From Gemmatimonadota bacterium (GTDB taxonomy: Bacteria; JAAXHH01): 64,000 bases of DNA. Of the stretch, positions 18,285-26,552 are shown piece by piece (the stretch's first letter is position 1; each line of letters begins with the position of its first letter). Made by a program: the position numbers and the translations under genes. The notes beneath the pieces were generated by a model. The model saw only the letters and a program-made list of their open reading frames with translations. It was not told the origin of the DNA and did not search any database. Location of the stretch: assembly GCA_009837395.1 (NCBI GenBank), contig VXTP01000037.1:1-64000 (forward strand). Reading direction: 5' to 3'.

Positions 18285-18863
18285 TTACGAATCGTCCGCG
18301 TCCCGTCCCACCCCCAGGGCGTCCGCGACGCGGTTGATGTAGTTGAACCACGACGCGATCAGGGTGATCTGGAGGATGGCGACGTCGTCGAACCCCACGG
18401 ACCGCAGTCCCTCGAGATCGGTCTTCCGGATCTGCGTGGCATCCTCGGTAAGCCGGATGGCGAAATCCAGCATCGCCCGGTCCTGCGCGTTAAGCGGCGC
18501 CTTGTCGTAGTCGTACTTGATCGCTTCGACCAGTTCGCTGTCCAACGTGACCCGACGCAGAAACTCTGCGTGCGAGTCAATTCAGTATACACACCGGTTT
18601 CTCGACGAGACGATGGTCGAGATCATCTCGTGCTGCCTGCGGCTCAACGGGAGATCCGGCGACAGCAACACTCCGAAAGTGGCGAAGGCGTGATGCAGCG
18701 CCTCCGGGATCAATGAATGGGACGCCACGATGCCGGACGTGCCGTCGTCGGTGGGATGCACCGGCGTGTCGTACTCCGCGGGATAGAGCGCGCGCTGTGC
18801 CTCGAGCGCGGCGAGCAGCCGTTCGTCCCCATCCGACGCGGAAACGGTCTTAATCCATGCCAT
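18285..18863 (-). CDS. AhpD/carboxymuconolactone-decarboxylase-like peroxidase, probable selenoprotein (in-frame UGA)
   Basis: Two open frames, 18863-18582 and 18581-18285, are in the same phase and separated only by TGA at 18582-18584. Read through, they give 192 aa with position 94 encoded by UGA. The context is C91-V-Y-UGA94-I-D-S-H98, which matches the AhpD active site CxxC-xxx-H with UGA exactly at the second Cys. Family features lie on both sides: '[20 protein letters not shown]' before and '[12 protein letters not shown]' and 'VADALGVG' after. A perfect 7-bp hairpin sits just after the UGA at the distance expected for bacterial SECIS elements. The family reduces peroxides or disulfides via a redox dithiol; Sec-containing AhpD-like proteins are known. 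The start overlaps the permease gene end by 14 nt. A plain nonsense mutation is possible but less likely. Confidence 0.82.
18555..18571 (-). promoter_or_regulatory. Bacterial-type SECIS hairpin candidate
   Basis: On the minus strand ACGCAGA (18571-18565), loop GTT (18564-18562), TCTGCGT (18561-18555): seven perfect base pairs. The loop begins with G, which lies 18 nt after the UGA. Bacterial SECIS elements, bound by SelB, need a short stem with a G in the first loop positions at about 16-37 nt from the UGA, so this fits. Confidence 0.75.
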
Positions 18864-20205
18864 GGGCTTCTCCTGACGGTCTTTGCTGTGTGGACTGTTT
18901 TCTGAATACGAGCAAGTACACCGGTATCCCCAGGACCGTCACGCCGACGCCGAGCAGGGCCTGCACGGGACTGTTGCCGAAGAGCAGCACGAGCAGGACC
19001 GCGGCGAGGATCAGGAACAGCACCGGGGTGACGGGGTATAAAGGGGTCCGGTAGGGAGGCGTCTCGGCCGACCTTCGGCGTACCACGAACAGGCCCGCCA
19101 CGGTGAGCGCGATGAACAGTACGGCCACGAAGATGAAGTAATCCAGGATTTGACTGAAGGTCCCCAGCCACACCAGCAGCGAAGCCAACCCGCCCTGGAT
19201 GGCGATCGCGCGGTAGGGCGTGCCGAAGGCGGGATGGACCGCGCCGGCGAAGCGGAGGAAGACCCCGTCCCTGGCCATGGCGAAATACACCCTCGGCGCC
19301 ATGAGCAGCAGTCCGGTCAGGCTGCCGACGATGGACAGGATGACCACGGAGGAAAACAGGATGCCGCCGCTGCGGCCGAAGAGCACCTCGCCGGCCTGCG
19401 CCGCGAAGGTCTCGTCGCTGGTGACCTGGGATACGGGCACGAGGTACATGAAGACGGCGCTGGTGGTGATGTAGGTCAACGCGACGATACTTACGGCCAG
19501 CAGCAGCGCCCGGGGCAGGGTGCGCGCCGGGTCCTTGATTTCACCGGCCACCTTGTTCAGGTCCCACCAGCCGGCGAAGGCGAAGAAGGCGCCCACGATG
19601 CCGCCGGCGAGGGCGCCGAACAGCGGGCCGGAATCCGCGGGCCGCGCCACGAAGGGTGTGAAGTTCGACCAGTCGCCGAGCCCCAGACCGAACCCCAGGA
19701 GGGAGATGACCGCGAGCACCCCGACCTTGAACACGGTCAGCAGGACGATGATCCAGGCGCCGATGCGCACGCCGTAGATGTTGACGCCGGTGAGGACGGC
19801 CAGCACGGCGATGGCCACCAGCTTCATCGCAACCGGTTCCATCGGGAAGATATGGCCCGCGTAGCTCGCCATCCCGGTCGCCAGGGTCGCCGTGATGCCC
19901 GGATCCAGCACCATCAGAGACATCCAGCCGTACAGAAAGGCCGTCGGCGTGCCGTAGGCCTCGCGGAGATAGACGTAACCTCCGCCCGCGTGGGGATACC
20001 TGGACGCCAGTTCTCCGAAACACAGCGATCCACACAGGGCCATACCGGCCATCGCCAGCCAGATGACGAGCAGCAGCAGGGGCGATCCCAGCGACTTGGC
20101 CATCCCGGCGGGCACCAGGAAGATTCCCACGGCGATCATCCCGCTGATCACCATGGCCGTGGTCGGCCAGATACCCAGTTGTCGGCGCAGGTTACCCGTG
20201 GTCAT
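18850..20205 (-). CDS. APC-superfamily amino acid permease
   Basis: 451 aa with about 12 hydrophobic segments. The N-terminus 'TTAMVISGMIAVGIFLVPAG' carries the unwound-helix G-x-G-I-F-type substrate site of the APC/LAT family, and 'ELASRYPHAGGGYVYLREAY' is the conserved TM3 region. 'FAFAGWWDLNKVAGEIKDP' corresponds to the usual F-x-G-W-x-x-x-N...GE-P segment after TM6. It should import or exchange amino acids at the inner membrane. It is 15 nt from the dioxygenase gene upstream and overlaps the AhpD-like gene downstream. Confidence 0.9.
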   Translation of the reverse strand: MTTGNLRRQLGIWPTTAMVISGMIAVGIFLVPAGMAKSLGSPLLLLVIWLAMAGMALCGSLCFGELASRYPHAGGGYVYLREAYGTPTAFLYGWMSLMVLDPGITATLATGMASYAGHIFPMEPVAMKLVAIAVLAVLTGVNIYGVRIGAWIIVLLTVFKVGVLAVISLLGFGLGLGDWSNFTPFVARPADSGPLFGALAGGIVGAFFAFAGWWDLNKVAGEIKDPARTLPRALLLAVSIVALTYITTSAVFMYLVPVSQVTSDETFAAQAGEVLFGRSGGILFSSVVILSIVGSLTGLLLMAPRVYFAMARDGVFLRFAGAVHPAFGTPYRAIAIQGGLASLLVWLGTFSQILDYFIFVAVLFIALTVAGLFVVRRRSAETPPYRTPLYPVTPVLFLILAAVLLVLLFGNSPVQALLGVGVTVLGIPVYLLVFRKQSTQQRPSGEAHGMD

Positions 20206-20220
20206 GAACGCGTTTTCGTC

Positions 20221-21024
20221 TCACACCAGTTCGGGTTCGTTCTCGATCCGGCTCAGCCAGTAGTGGTTGTCGAACTGGTCGTCACCGGTCAGAAACCGCC
20301 AGAAGTGGATCCGGTTGACATGTTCGATGCGTTCTTCGTTCCCGTGCCACGGCTGGTTCGTGCTCAGGATGTGGCTGACTTCCGGATCGTCGATGTCCTC
20401 CGTGTTCCAAAGCCTTAGCTGCCGGACCGTGGGGTTGAGGCGCAGCTTGAACATGTACCGCATCTCGTCGGTGCGATTCGGCTGGGCGCAGTGCCACATG
20501 CCGTGATGGAGCACGATCACCGTCCCGGCCTTGCAGATCATCGGCACCTGGCCCACGAAGTTGTGGTAGCGGGCGATGTCGGATTCGCTGATGCGGCGGT
20601 AGTGGCTGCCGGGAAGGATCAGCGTGCCCCCCATCTCCCTGGGCGTGTCATGGGCGAAATACATAAACTGGATGTCGAAGTGCAGCCGCGTGTCGATGAT
20701 CGCGTCCGCGTGCCAGTGCTGTCCGAAATGGTGGCCGGCCGCTACGGTGTGCACGGCGTGGTGGTCGTACAGTGGATCCGGACCGACGAGGCTGTGGATG
20801 ATGCCCTCGATCTCCGGAAGCCGGAATACGCGACCCACGGCCGCTTCCGGCCAGATGGCGCTCAGCGGCAATCCCGCCTCTTCCCGTGGGATGGCCTGGT
20901 TGTCCATTTCCGCCTTCACCGCACGGTTGAGATCGTCGGGCACCAGTTCGTCGAAACGGAGATACCCCTCCGCGACGAACCGCGCCATTTGCTTCGAGTT
21001 CAACAGATGGGTGCTGTCAGCCAT
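20221..21024 (-). CDS. Phytanoyl-CoA dioxygenase (PhyH) family Fe(II)/2-oxoglutarate enzyme
   Basis: 267 aa. The metal triad is readable: H105 and D107 in 'QHWHADAI' and a distal His, probably H178 in 'GMWHCAQPN'; a nearby Arg could bind 2-oxoglutarate. 'GGTLILPGSHYRR' is the typical strand before the distal His. The enzyme should hydroxylate an unknown substrate. The start overlaps the upstream 101-aa gene by 8 nt, placing it firmly in the operon that runs from 21816 to 18285. Confidence 0.88.
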   Translation of the reverse strand: MADSTHLLNSKQMARFVAEGYLRFDELVPDDLNRAVKAEMDNQAIPREEAGLPLSAIWPEAAVGRVFRLPEIEGIIHSLVGPDPLYDHHAVHTVAAGHHFGQHWHADAIIDTRLHFDIQFMYFAHDTPREMGGTLILPGSHYRRISESDIARYHNFVGQVPMICKAGTVIVLHHGMWHCAQPNRTDEMRYMFKLRLNPTVRQLRLWNTEDIDDPEVSHILSTNQPWHGNEERIEHVNRIHFWRFLTGDDQFDNHYWLSRIENEPELV

Positions 21025-21322
21025 CGACTACCTCCAATTTTTCGAGTATGTACTCGTACTTGAGATAGGACACCTGGTATTCCGTACCCGGATAGGCCGG
21101 ATATTGCTGGGGGAACTGGACGACCCGCCAACCGTCCCGCATGGCGTCCACTACCGACGCGTAGGGCGGATTCGTGGCCCCGCCCGAGTCTGCGGCGTCC
21201 CCCGATGTATGGCGTTCGTCGGCGGCCGAGGTACCGTCGAATTCGGACCAGGCCACGACGCCGGCGTGCAGGTCGGGGGTCCGCAGGTAAAGCACCAGCA
21301 GTTTCTGGCGAGTTTCAGGCAT
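21017..21322 (-). CDS. Conserved-looking small protein of unknown function
   Basis: 101 aa from ATG 21322, which shares one base with the stop codon of the upstream gene (TAATG), and ends 8 nt inside the next gene. This tight packing is the main evidence that it is real. The sequence starts 'MPETRQKLLVLYLRTPDL', has a low-complexity middle (about residues 32-52), and ends with 'WRVVQFPQQYP' and 'VSYLKYEYILEK'. No signal peptide, membrane segment or catalytic motif is visible. I do not recognise the family. Confidence 0.65.
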   Translation of the reverse strand: MPETRQKLLVLYLRTPDLHAGVVAWSEFDGTSAADERHTSGDAADSGGATNPPYASVVDAMRDGWRVVQFPQQYPAYPGTEYQVSYLKYEYILEKLEVVDG

Positions 21323-21816
21323 TAAGTTCCCTTTCCGGTGATGCGTGCTATCGTGTCGGTGGTCGACATGCCGTCCAGCACGGGCACTCTTTCCACGCGG
21401 CCGCCGTAGGTTTCCACCACGTCCCAGCCCACCACTTCCTCGTGGCCGTAGTGACCTCCTTTGACCAGGACGTCCGGCTTGAGCAGGTTGAGCAGCGGGA
21501 TAGGCGTTGGTTCGCTGAATAGAACCACATGGTCCACGCAGGCCAGGGCGCCGAGCATGTAGGCCCGTTCCGTTTCGCCGTAGATCGGCCGGCCCTCGTC
21601 CTTGATCGCCCGGACGGACGCGTCGGTGTTTATGGCCACGATGAGCAGGTCGCCGAATGATCGCGCGGTCTGCAGGAGATGGACATGGCCCGGATGAAGC
21701 AGGTCGAAACAACCGTTCGTGAATACGACGGTTTCGCCTTTCTGGCGCGCGCGCTCCACGACCGATGCAAGTTCATCGCGTCCGAGGAGTTTACCGCGGG
21801 TCTGCTGATCGTGCAT
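21322..21816 (-). CDS. rfaE2: D-glycero-beta-D-manno-heptose 1-phosphate adenylyltransferase-like protein
   Basis: 164 aa, the length of a stand-alone HldE C-terminal domain. Cytidylyltransferase-fold motifs: 'FTNGCFDLLHPGHVHLL' with the HxGH nucleotide site, 'NTDASVRAIK', 'ERAYMLGALACVDHVVLF', 'KPDVLVKGGHY' and a late 'MSTTDTIARI'. It would activate heptose-1-phosphate with ATP for ADP-heptose and lipopolysaccharide core synthesis, consistent with a diderm cell. First gene of a minus-strand operon. Confidence 0.9.
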   Translation of the reverse strand: MHDQQTRGKLLGRDELASVVERARQKGETVVFTNGCFDLLHPGHVHLLQTARSFGDLLIVAINTDASVRAIKDEGRPIYGETERAYMLGALACVDHVVLFSEPTPIPLLNLLKPDVLVKGGHYGHEEVVGWDVVETYGGRVERVPVLDGMSTTDTIARITGKGT

Positions 21817-21862
21817 AACCGGCCATTGCGTACGTTTTGGCGATTCAAGCGAGTTGTCCTTG

Positions 21863-21892
21863 ATGTAACATCGGGAGAGCCGGGCGTGTCAA
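21863..21892 (-). promoter_or_regulatory. Candidate promoter of the rfaE2 operon
   Basis: Minus strand TTGACA (21892-21887), 18-nt spacer, TTACAT (21868-21863), about 47 nt before the rfaE2 start. The -35 is perfect; the -10 is moderate. Confidence 0.5.
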
Positions 21893-21988
21893 CCTAAATT
21901 ACCAGGGAGAGGGCCGCCGTGCTGACGGATTCAGGCGGCCGGGTTCAGGCAGCGGGACGGTCGGGTCCAGGCCGCTGGCAGGCCGAGG

Positions 21989-23104
21989 TCAGGATCTTAC
22001 GAACATCATGCCCGGCAACTGCCGCACCGCGCCTTTCAATTCGAGTGCCAGCAGGATACCGAGCGCCTGGGAGGACGTAAGGGAAAGGGCGGCCGCCAGG
22101 TGGTCGATGTGTTTGGGATCCGAGGTAACCTGGCCGTACATGGATTCCTCCTCGGGAGGCAGTTCCATTGCCGGGCCGGCCGGTTCCGGTTCCGATCTGA
22201 TCGGTTCGTAACCCAGCCGGGGCGCCAGTTCTTCGATCACGTCCTCGACCCGCTGGATCAGCTTGGCCGTGCCGTCCTTGATCAACCGGTTCACCCCCTC
22301 GCTGCCTGCCGCGTTCAGTGGTCCGGGTACGGCAAAGACCTCGCGGCCCTGGTCCAGGGCGAAGCGCGCGGTGATCAGCGCTCCGCTGCGCTTGCCGGCC
22401 TCCACCACGATCGTTCCCAGCGTCGAACCGCTGATGATCCGGTTTCGTTGGGGGAAATGGACGGCGTCCGGTCCTGTTCCGAAGGGGTGCTCCGTAATCA
22501 CGGCGCCGTGTTCCCGTATGGTCGCCATCAGCTTGCGGTTCTCCGCGGGGTACGGCCGGTCGAGGCCCGAACCCAGCACCGCCACCGTGCGGCCGTTGCC
22601 GCGCAGTGCGGTCCGGTGGGCGAGCGTGTCCACGCCCCGCGCCAGGCCGCTCACGACGGTGAACCCGTATGAGCTGAGTTCCGCGCTGAAGGACTCGGCC
22701 ATCTTCCGGCCATAGGCGGTGGTAAACCGCGTCCCCACGATGGCGATGGACTGTTCGTCCTCCGCTTTCCAGCCACCGGAAACGAAGAGCAGGGGCGGCG
22801 GATCGTAGATCTCGCGAAGCCGTTCGGGATAGTCCCGGTCGCGGCATGTGACGATGCGCGCGTCGTGCCGATCGAGCAGGTGCAACTGACGGTCGACGAA
22901 GGCCTGGTCCCGGTGGCCGCGCACCGCCCGGGCGATCTGCGGTCCCACCCCGTCGGTCTCGGCCAGTTCGTCCACGGTGGCGGACAGGGCCGCGGCGGGC
23001 GACCCGAACTGGCGCAACAGCGCGTGGAACCGCGACGCGCCCACGCCCGGCACGCGGGCAAGGGTCAGCCAGGACGCCAGGTCCGCCATAGACAGGTCGG
23101 CCAT
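21989..23104 (-). CDS. dprA: DNA-processing protein DprA
   Basis: 371 aa if ATG 23104 is used, which has GGAGG 8 nt upstream; in-frame ATGs at 23119 and 23089 are alternatives created by a local 15-nt repeat. N-terminal HhH-like segment 'VPGVGASRFHALL', then the Rossmann-like core with 'IVGTRFTTAYGRKMAE', 'VVSGLARGVDTLAH', 'GRTVAVLGSGLD', 'FPQRNRIISG' and 'VEAGKRSGALITA'. The C-terminus looks like a winged helix ('LTSSQALGILLALELKGAV'). DprA loads RecA on incoming single-stranded DNA during transformation. A comEA-like gene occurs 7 kb away. Confidence 0.93.
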   Translation of the reverse strand: MADLSMADLASWLTLARVPGVGASRFHALLRQFGSPAAALSATVDELAETDGVGPQIARAVRGHRDQAFVDRQLHLLDRHDARIVTCRDRDYPERLREIYDPPPLLFVSGGWKAEDEQSIAIVGTRFTTAYGRKMAESFSAELSSYGFTVVSGLARGVDTLAHRTALRGNGRTVAVLGSGLDRPYPAENRKLMATIREHGAVITEHPFGTGPDAVHFPQRNRIISGSTLGTIVVEAGKRSGALITARFALDQGREVFAVPGPLNAAGSEGVNRLIKDGTAKLIQRVEDVIEELAPRLGYEPIRSEPEPAGPAMELPPEEESMYGQVTSDPKHIDHLAAALSLTSSQALGILLALELKGAVRQLPGMMFVRS

Positions 23105-23146
23105 AGACAAGTCCTCCATAGGCGAGTCCTACATAGACAGGCCCTC
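23089..23146 (-). repeat. 15-nt tandem repeat over the dprA start
   Basis: Three to four copies of a 15-nt unit like CATAGACAGGTCGGC (plus strand) overlap the first dprA codons and extend upstream. They produce repeated Met-Ala-Asp-Leu-Ser residues and several alternative start codons. Confidence 0.75.
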
Positions 23147-23236
23147 AAGGGACGGCTATACAGCGTAGATACAGGTTACGGAAGCTAATCATGAACCCGT
23201 CGGCGCGTAAAACCGTCCGACGCGATTCATTTCAGA

Positions 23237-24262
23237 TTAGTCAGGCGAGTCGGTTCCGATCTCGTGAAGAATCTGGCCGATTTCCCCGAGGAGGTCGGGG
23301 ATGCCTTCTCCGGTGGCGGATGAGATCGCCAGCACGGGGTTGTTTCGCTGGCCCGCGTGCTTCGCGCGGTCGGGATCCACGACGAGGCCGTCCAGGACGG
23401 AACGGTCCACGATCAGGTCCAGCTTGGAGAAGACGACCAGGGCGGGGCGGGAGAGGAGTACGGGATTGAACTGGCGGAGTTCGTTGACGAGCACTTCGTA
23501 GTCGCGTACGGGATCCGGCTGGCTTGCGTCGAGCAGGAAGAGGAGGATCCGGGTCCGCTCGATGTGGCGGAGGAACTGGTGTCCGAGTCCCTTGCCCTCG
23601 TGGGCACCCTCGATCAGGCCGGGGATGTCCGCGAGGACGAAGCGGTCGTAGTCTCCCAGCTTGACGATGCCCAGGTTGGGTTCGAGGGTGGTGAAGGGAT
23701 AATCGGCGATCTTGGGTCTCATGGCGGACAGACGGGACAGCAGGGTGGATTTGCCCGCGTTCGGATGACCGACCAGTCCGACGTCGGCAATCAGCTTCAG
23801 TTCGAGTTCCAGCTGGCGTTCCTCGCCCGGCTGGCCCTCCTCCCAGCGCCGGGGCGCCCGGTTGGTGGACGTGGCGAAGGCCGAGTTGCCGCGGCCCCCA
23901 TGGCCTCCCCGGGCGATGACCAGGGTCTGGTCCTCCCCGACCATGTCGGAAACCACCGCGCCGGACTCCCGGTCCTTGACGATGGTCCCGGGGGGGACGC
24001 CGATGACCAGGTCCGGTGCGTTCCGGCCGTGCATGTCCTTGCCCTGTCCGTGGGTGCCGTTCCGGGCCCGGTACAGGTGCTGGTATTGGAAGTCGAGCAG
24101 CGTCCGCTTGCCCGGGTCGACCTGAAGGACGACATGGCCCCCGTCGCCGCCGTGGCCGCCGTCCGGCCCGCCTCGCGGCACGTTCTTCTCGCGGCGGAAG
24201 CTGCAGCAGCCGTTGCCGCCGCGTCCGGCCTTTACGTGGATTCTCGCGAAGTCGACGAACAT
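23237..24262 (-). CDS. obgE: GTPase ObgE/CgtA
   Basis: 341 aa. The glycine-rich Obg fold occupies the first ~158 residues ('VKAGRGGNGCCSFRREK', 'GGPDGGHGGDGGHV'). The G domain follows with P-loop 'GHPNAGKSTLL', switch region 'DYPFTTLEPNLG', 'DIPGLIEGAHEGKGLG' and 'VFSKLDLI' (the NKxD-type motif, here with Ser for Asn). It is an essential ribosome-assembly GTPase. No long C-terminal OCT extension is present. Confidence 0.95.
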   Translation of the reverse strand: MFVDFARIHVKAGRGGNGCCSFRREKNVPRGGPDGGHGGDGGHVVLQVDPGKRTLLDFQYQHLYRARNGTHGQGKDMHGRNAPDLVIGVPPGTIVKDRESGAVVSDMVGEDQTLVIARGGHGGRGNSAFATSTNRAPRRWEEGQPGEERQLELELKLIADVGLVGHPNAGKSTLLSRLSAMRPKIADYPFTTLEPNLGIVKLGDYDRFVLADIPGLIEGAHEGKGLGHQFLRHIERTRILLFLLDASQPDPVRDYEVLVNELRQFNPVLLSRPALVVFSKLDLIVDRSVLDGLVVDPDRAKHAGQRNNPVLAISSATGEGIPDLLGEIGQILHEIGTDSPD

Positions 24263-24306
24263 GAGGGATACCCGAAGATCCGGTGGCCGCCCGCGTTACC
24301 CAAGGC

Positions 24307-25536
24307 CTACATCCGCTCGATGATGGCGGTGCCGAATTCGGAGCACTTGACTTCCTGCGCGCCGTCCATCAGACGGGCGAAATCGTACGTCACGATCCGG
24401 CTCCCGATGGCTTTCTCGATCCCCTGGATAATCAGGTCGGCCGCTTCGTCCCAGCCGAGATAGCGCAGCATCAGTTCACCGGAAAGGATGACGGAACCGG
24501 GGTTGACCTTGTCCTGGTTGGCGTATTTGGGCGCTGTGCCGTGGGTCGCTTCGAACACGGCGTGTCCGGTCTTGTAGTTGATATTGCCGCCCGGCGCGAT
24601 ACCGATACCGCCCACCTGGGCGGCCAGGGCATCGGAAATGTAATCGCCGTTCAGGTTCATGGTGGCGATGACGTCGAACTCGTCGGGACGGGTCAGGATC
24701 TGCTGCAGGAAGATGTCGGCGATGGCGTCCTTGACCAGGATCTTGTCCTCCGGGACGTTGCCCCCGCATTCGTCCCAGCTGACCAGCCGGTCCGGATACT
24801 CCTCCTTCGCGAGTTCGTAGCCCCATTTCTGGAAGGCGCCTTCTGTGAACTTCTGGATGTTGCCCTTGTGCACCAGGGTGACGCTCTTGCGGTTCCGCGC
24901 GATGGCGTACTCGACCGCCGCGCGGATCAACCGCTTGCTGCCGGTCTCGCTCACCGGCTTGACGGCGATGCCCGAATCGGATCGGATTTCCCACCCGAAC
25001 TGTTCCCTGCAGAAGGCGATCAGCCTGGCGGCCTCTTCGCTGTAGGCCTCCTGTTCCTTCCCGGCGTACACGTCCTCCGTGTTCTCGCGGAAGATGACCA
25101 TGTCCACCTTCTCGGGATGACGCACCGGACTGGGCACGCCGGTGAACCAGCGTACCGGCCGCAGGCATACGTACAGGTCGAGGATCTGGCGCAGCGCCAC
25201 GTTCAGGCTGCGGATGCCGCCCCCTACGGGCGTGGTCAGGGGGCCCTTGATGCCCACCAGGTATTCCCGGAAACTGTCTACTGTTTCATCCGGCAGCCAG
25301 CTGTCCGTCAGATTGAAGGCCTTTTCTCCTGCCAGCACCTCGTGCCACGCGATGCGCCGGTCTCCGCCGTACGCCTTGTCGACGGCGGCGTCGAAAACGC
25401 GCTGCGCCGTCCTCCAGATATCCGGTCCCGTGCCGTCGCCTTCGATAAAAGGGATGACCGGCTGGTCCGGTACATTGAGCACGCCCCGGTCATCGATGGT
25501 TATGTGTTTTCCACCAGCGGGTGGTTTTGCAGCCAT
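24307..25536 (-). CDS. icd: NADP-type isocitrate dehydrogenase
   Basis: 409 aa with GGAGGAGG ahead of the ATG. Matches the E. coli-type ICDH: '[14 protein letters not shown]', '[17 protein letters not shown]' (phospho-regulatory Ser loop), '[10 protein letters not shown]', '[15 protein letters not shown]', '[15 protein letters not shown]' and '[11 protein letters not shown]'. Catalyses isocitrate to 2-oxoglutarate in the TCA cycle. It lies 49 nt downstream of malate dehydrogenase in the same direction, so the two TCA genes are probably co-transcribed. Confidence 0.96.
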   Translation of the reverse strand: MAAKPPAGGKHITIDDRGVLNVPDQPVIPFIEGDGTGPDIWRTAQRVFDAAVDKAYGGDRRIAWHEVLAGEKAFNLTDSWLPDETVDSFREYLVGIKGPLTTPVGGGIRSLNVALRQILDLYVCLRPVRWFTGVPSPVRHPEKVDMVIFRENTEDVYAGKEQEAYSEEAARLIAFCREQFGWEIRSDSGIAVKPVSETGSKRLIRAAVEYAIARNRKSVTLVHKGNIQKFTEGAFQKWGYELAKEEYPDRLVSWDECGGNVPEDKILVKDAIADIFLQQILTRPDEFDVIATMNLNGDYISDALAAQVGGIGIAPGGNINYKTGHAVFEATHGTAPKYANQDKVNPGSVILSGELMLRYLGWDEAADLIIQGIEKAIGSRIVTYDFARLMDGAQEVKCSEFGTAIIERM

Positions 25537-25584
25537 GTCGCTTTCTTCCTCCTCCGTCAGGATTCCTTCAGGTGATTTGGATGG

Positions 25585-26508
25585 CTATATGCCCAGTTCG
25601 TCCAGGCTCTCCTGGTACACTGAGGCAGAAGCGCTCAGCGCCGCCCGTTCGTCGTCCGAAAGATCCAGTTCGATCACTTCCTCGATGCCCTCGCTGCCCA
25701 GCTTCACGGGCACCCCCACGCAGACGTCCCGCAGTCCGTACTCGCCTTCCAGCATGACCGAGGCGGGCAGCACGCGGTTCTTGCCCTTCAGGACGGATTC
25801 CACCATCTGGACGACGGAGGCCGCCGGGGCGTAGTAGGCGCTTCCCGTCTTGAGGTAGTTGACGATCTCCGCGCCGCCGTCGCGGGTGCGCTGCACGATG
25901 CGGTCGATGGCTTCCCGGGACAGCAGCTCGGTGATGGGTATGCCGGAGACCGTGGTGTACCGCGGAATGGGGACCATGGTGTCGCCGTGCCCGCCGAGAA
26001 TGATTGCCTGCGTGTCTTCCATGGATACGCCGAGTTCCATGGCGACGAAGGAGCGGTAACGGGCGCAGTCGAGCACGCCGGCCTGTCCGTATACGCGCTT
26101 CCGTCCGTACCCTGATACCTTGAGGGCGACATAGGTCATGACATCCAGCGGGTTGCTGACCATCAGAATCTGGGCATCCGGCGCGTACTTCACGATGTTT
26201 TCGGTTACGGACGTGATGATCTCCGCGTTCTTCTTCAGCAGGTCGAGCCGGTCCATGCCCGGCTTGCGGGCCAGGCCGGCGGTGACCACCACGAGGGCCG
26301 CGCCTTCCAGGGCCGCGAAATCGTTGGAGCCTTCGATCGCCGAATCATAGCCCAGCACGGGTCCGGCTTCCATCATGTCCAGTCCCTTGCCCTGCGGGAT
26401 GCCGTCCACCACGTCGATCAGGGCGATATCGCCCAGTTCCTTCTGCGCGGCGTACAGGGCGGCGGTCGCCCCCACGTTTCCCGCACCGACAATGCCGATC
26501 TTTACCAT
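25585..26508 (-). CDS. mdh: Malate dehydrogenase
   Basis: 307 aa. The inner ATG at 26508 is chosen because GGAGG lies 5 nt before it; the outer ATG at 26520 is itself part of that site. Lactate/malate dehydrogenase features: 'KIGIVGAGNVGATAAL', 'VVTAGLARKPGMDR' (the Arg of the mobile loop that selects malate), 'VSNPLDVMTYVA' and catalytic His in 'IILGGHGDTMVP'. Converts malate to oxaloacetate with NAD. Confidence 0.96.
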   Translation of the reverse strand: MVKIGIVGAGNVGATAALYAAQKELGDIALIDVVDGIPQGKGLDMMEAGPVLGYDSAIEGSNDFAALEGAALVVVTAGLARKPGMDRLDLLKKNAEIITSVTENIVKYAPDAQILMVSNPLDVMTYVALKVSGYGRKRVYGQAGVLDCARYRSFVAMELGVSMEDTQAIILGGHGDTMVPIPRYTTVSGIPITELLSREAIDRIVQRTRDGGAEIVNYLKTGSAYYAPAASVVQMVESVLKGKNRVLPASVMLEGEYGLRDVCVGVPVKLGSEGIEEVIELDLSDDERAALSASASVYQESLDELGI

Positions 26509-26552
26509 TTGTTCCTCCATGTATGAACGATGTATCGGATTTCCTGACGACT

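Noticed and set aside
18582-18584. AhpD-like gene as a simple pseudogene broken by a stop codon
   Set aside because: The frame is preserved on both sides, the UGA coincides with the redox Cys position, and a SECIS-like hairpin follows.
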